64,000 nucleotides of DNA from Pedobacter cryoconitis (lineage in GTDB: Bacteria > Bacteroidota > Bacteroidia > Sphingobacteriales > Sphingobacteriaceae). The stretch covers positions 2,418,001-2,482,000 of the forward strand of contig NZ_JACHCG010000001.1 of the NCBI RefSeq assembly GCF_014200595.1, given 5' to 3'. The position numbers were made by a program, and so were the translations under genes. Positions 61,953 to 64,000 of the stretch are shown piece by piece. The notes below the pieces were generated by a model. The model was not told the origin of the DNA. It worked only from the letters and a program-made list of their open reading frames with translations, and did not search any database. Position 1 is the stretch's first letter; each line of letters starts with the position of its first letter.

Positions 61953-63605
61953 TTAATTCCAACCTGGATTTTGTACTACATTATTTCCGCTCAATGATAT
62001 TTCCTGCAATGGAACGGGATATAAGTAATCCCTTTTCGGATCGAAAGTTCTTTTACTCGCATCTTCTACGACTAAAATTTTATCGGCATTCAGATTCAAA
62101 GAGGCAGCAGTAGTTCCTACCCACTCCGTAACGTTATATTTGGCACCCAGCAAAGTTTGCGGTAATACCGTTTCTGCAATTTTCCAGCGCAATAAATCTG
62201 TGTAACGGAAACCTTCCAGGCAAAGTTCTACTGTTCTTTCTCTCCTGATTTCTTCGCGCATGCTCAGGTTATTAGTGGTTACAAAAGCATTGGTTAATTT
62301 GACTGGTAAGCCTGCTCTGGTTCTTAAGGCATTCACGGTTAAGTTTAAATCAGCGTCGCTGATAGCGCCATCCATTTCGTACTTTGCTTCTGCATAAATC
62401 AATAAGACTTCCGCATAGCGAATAAGTGGTTTATGAACAGTTGCGTTATTATTCGTTGTCCAATCGGCCGAATTAAATCCCTTTTTTCCAGCAAAAGCAG
62501 ATCTTGTTCCTAAGGAAGTTCCCGGCACCCAGGCTCTCTGATAAGATTGTTCGCCACTTCTGTAAACTAAAGTGGTAATCCTTGGGTCTCTGTTATCCAG
62601 AACCGTATTATAACTTACTTCGTCTTTTTCATTCACAAAAAAGGCAGATTTTTTAGCAGATGGCGTATTGTCTGTATTGTAAGCTGGTAAACCATCTTTA
62701 TACAAGAACATGCGGATTAAATTACGCGTAGGTGCAATTCTTCCGTTTTCCAGATCGCGCGAGGTATTATGTGTTAAACCCAATGCGGCAGTTAAACCGT
62801 ATAGTTTTACAAAAACATTCTCTGTATTGCCTGCTCCTTCTCCATCATGGGTAAACATGCCCTGGTAATTGGCAAAAAGGGTATGCCCCTGCCCCATTAC
62901 TGAGGTTGCCGCTTGTACGGCAAGCTGAAGGTTTTGCTGATAATTCGGGGTGTTAAAGAACTTACCTCTTGTACCTTCGTCCAGTGCAACTCTTGCTTTT
63001 AAAGCCCATGCTGCACTTTTAGTCACTCTGCCATATTGAGCAGCTGGTAATGCAGCTCTGGTTGGTAACCAAAGTGCTGCGTAATCAAGGTCATCATAAA
63101 TGGATTGTACAACCTTAGCACGTTCTGTACGTGGCATAGTTAATTCCGGAGACTCTATAGTCAGCGTTTTCAGCAGCAAAGGCACATCTCCGTACTTTTG
63201 CACTAAAGCCGCATAAGCATAGGCCCTGAAAAAACGAGCCTCTGCAAAATATCTGTTTTTAACTGCATCGGTAACTTGTGCTTTCCCTGCTTTCTCCAGG
63301 ATATTATTTGCCGTAAAAATCTGTCTGTACGGAACTGTCCAGTCATCACTTGTACCTGCAACGCCACGGTTACCGTTACTGATCACGTTTAAACCAGACT
63401 GATTCACGTTATCGTCCCCACGATTGTCTACAGTATAACCAATCAGTTGCTCATACATTCTGTTTGATGCATTTATTAAATCATTTTCAGTGTTCCAGAA
63501 CTGATCATCTGTGAAAGATGTTTCTGGTAATCTGTCCAGCTTTTTACAGCTCAGGTTAAGTAACGTAACCATCAGAACAAAGATTAGTATGTTATATTTT
63601 CTCAT
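61953..63605 (-). CDS. SusD/RagB-family surface glycan-binding lipoprotein
   Basis: 550 aa, lipobox LLNLSC (Cys20). TPR-like helices in the N-terminal half (ARFFRAYAYAALVQKYGDVPLL) and the family end EIRRERTVELCLEGFRYTDLLRW, with the final RDYLYPVPLQEISLSGN...QNPGWN. Lid protein of the SusC transporter. SusC lies 28 bp upstream on the same strand. Confidence 0.95.
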   Translation of the reverse strand: MRKYNILIFVLMVTLLNLSCKKLDRLPETSFTDDQFWNTENDLINASNRMYEQLIGYTVDNRGDDNVNQSGLNVISNGNRGVAGTSDDWTVPYRQIFTANNILEKAGKAQVTDAVKNRYFAEARFFRAYAYAALVQKYGDVPLLLKTLTIESPELTMPRTERAKVVQSIYDDLDYAALWLPTRAALPAAQYGRVTKSAAWALKARVALDEGTRGKFFNTPNYQQNLQLAVQAATSVMGQGHTLFANYQGMFTHDGEGAGNTENVFVKLYGLTAALGLTHNTSRDLENGRIAPTRNLIRMFLYKDGLPAYNTDNTPSAKKSAFFVNEKDEVSYNTVLDNRDPRITTLVYRSGEQSYQRAWVPGTSLGTRSAFAGKKGFNSADWTTNNNATVHKPLIRYAEVLLIYAEAKYEMDGAISDADLNLTVNALRTRAGLPVKLTNAFVTTNNLSMREEIRRERTVELCLEGFRYTDLLRWKIAETVLPQTLLGAKYNVTEWVGTTAASLNLNADKILVVEDASKRTFDPKRDYLYPVPLQEISLSGNNVVQNPGWN

Positions 63606-63633
63606 CTCTACGTTTTATTTAATGATAATTCCT

Positions 63634-64000
63634 TTATAAAGTGATATTTACTCCAAATGATACCGAACGATAGAAAGGATAAGTTGACGCATTTACATTT
63701 TTGTCGTTATCTCCCAGTTCAGGATCAAATACACTCAGCACTTTCGTTCTTTCAAATAAATCCTGTCCGGAGAAGTACACTTTAAGGTTCTGAATATATT
63801 TCCTGTTCACTTTAAAATTATAGCCCAGCTGAACAGTTTTCAGGCGGATATAATTTCCATTCTGAACCCATTTATCAGAAGGCCTGAAATTATGCGCACT
63901 TGTTTGATACATGCGTGGGAAAAAGGCATCCGGATTATCTGGTGTCCAGTGATCCTGATGTATAGTCCATGGCATGTTTGAAGTTCCAAGAATTGGCGAC
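63634..64000 (-). CDS. SusC/RagA-family TonB-linked transporter, C-terminal part
   Basis: Only the last ~122 residues are in the window; the frame is open to the right edge. HQDHWTPDNPDAFFPRMY, NYIRLKTVQLGYNF and SGQDLFERT...VSFGVNITL are the typical end of SusC-like proteins (final barrel strands). Imports oligosaccharides with TonB energy. Starts the PUL operon beyond the window. Confidence 0.95.
   Translation of the reverse strand, partial: SPILGTSNMPWTIHQDHWTPDNPDAFFPRMYQTSAHNFRPSDKWVQNGNYIRLKTVQLGYNFKVNRKYIQNLKVYFSGQDLFERTKVLSVFDPELGDNDKNVNASTYPFYRSVSFGVNITL

Overview
The window looks like a Sphingobacteriaceae-type Bacteroidota genome (Pedobacter-like). Coding sequences are AT-rich. 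There are SusC/SusD-like outer-membrane proteins, carboxypeptidase-regulatory-domain/beta-barrel proteins, DUF4249, DUF3570 and DUF4266 proteins, and several promoters of the Bacteroidota TAnnTTTG type. Genus is inferred from protein style only. I saw no rRNA, complete tRNA or CRISPR array.

1-14.6 kb is best read as the right part of an integrative conjugative element (ICE) that continues beyond the left edge. It carries a TraG/VirD4-like coupling protein, a MobB-type relaxase and a MobA-type ribbon-helix-helix protein, with a cluster of palindromes upstream that is a good oriT candidate. It also has an excisionase-like HTH protein, an Mrr-like nuclease, a Fpg/Nei-like protein that has lost key residues, an orphan histidine kinase, and a redox cargo block under its own two-component system (thioredoxin-like protein, ApbE flavinyltransferase, DUF4266 lipoprotein, DUF3570 outer-membrane protein, cytochrome b, VIT-type metal transporter). 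The element appears to end at a 15-bp tRNA-3'-end-like sequence (14617-14631). The same 15 bp recurs at 16413-16427, so a second, decayed element (14.6-16.4 kb) probably sits in tandem. It contains short tandem repeats, a remnant ORF and a broken nucleotidyltransferase.

16.5-31.5 kb is a mosaic of ordinary small genes and decaying ones. Intact genes: AraC regulators, VOC proteins, a predicted 4Fe-4S uracil-DNA glycosylase divergent from a YcaQ-family glycosylase, an SDR/GlcG/AraC operon divergent from an oleate hydratase, an M20 peptidase, NIPSNAP and nucleotidyltransferase genes. Broken genes: a frameshifted membrane protein, an SDR remnant, a TonB-receptor/DUF4249 pair fused by deletion, and another nucleotidyltransferase with its middle missing.

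31.5-53.6 kb holds three paralogous outer-membrane beta-barrel genes. One is divergent from a histidine kinase/response regulator pair, with a 10-bp-period triple repeat between them. Also here: two LuxR-type regulators, a 7-TM AraC regulator, an orphan Imm22 immunity-like gene, an aldo/keto reductase with a divergent HxlR regulator and palindromic operator, a tiny transcription unit (promoter, 29-aa membrane peptide, terminator), a serine hydrolase, a Na+/H+ antiporter and small genes.

53.7-64 kb (minus strand) is a polysaccharide utilisation locus running past the right edge: SusC-like transporter, SusD-like lipoprotein, small surface lipoprotein, two GH2 enzymes, an alginate-lyase-family lyase and a GH88 unsaturated glucuronyl hydrolase. 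Together these predict import and breakdown of a uronic-acid-containing polysaccharide.
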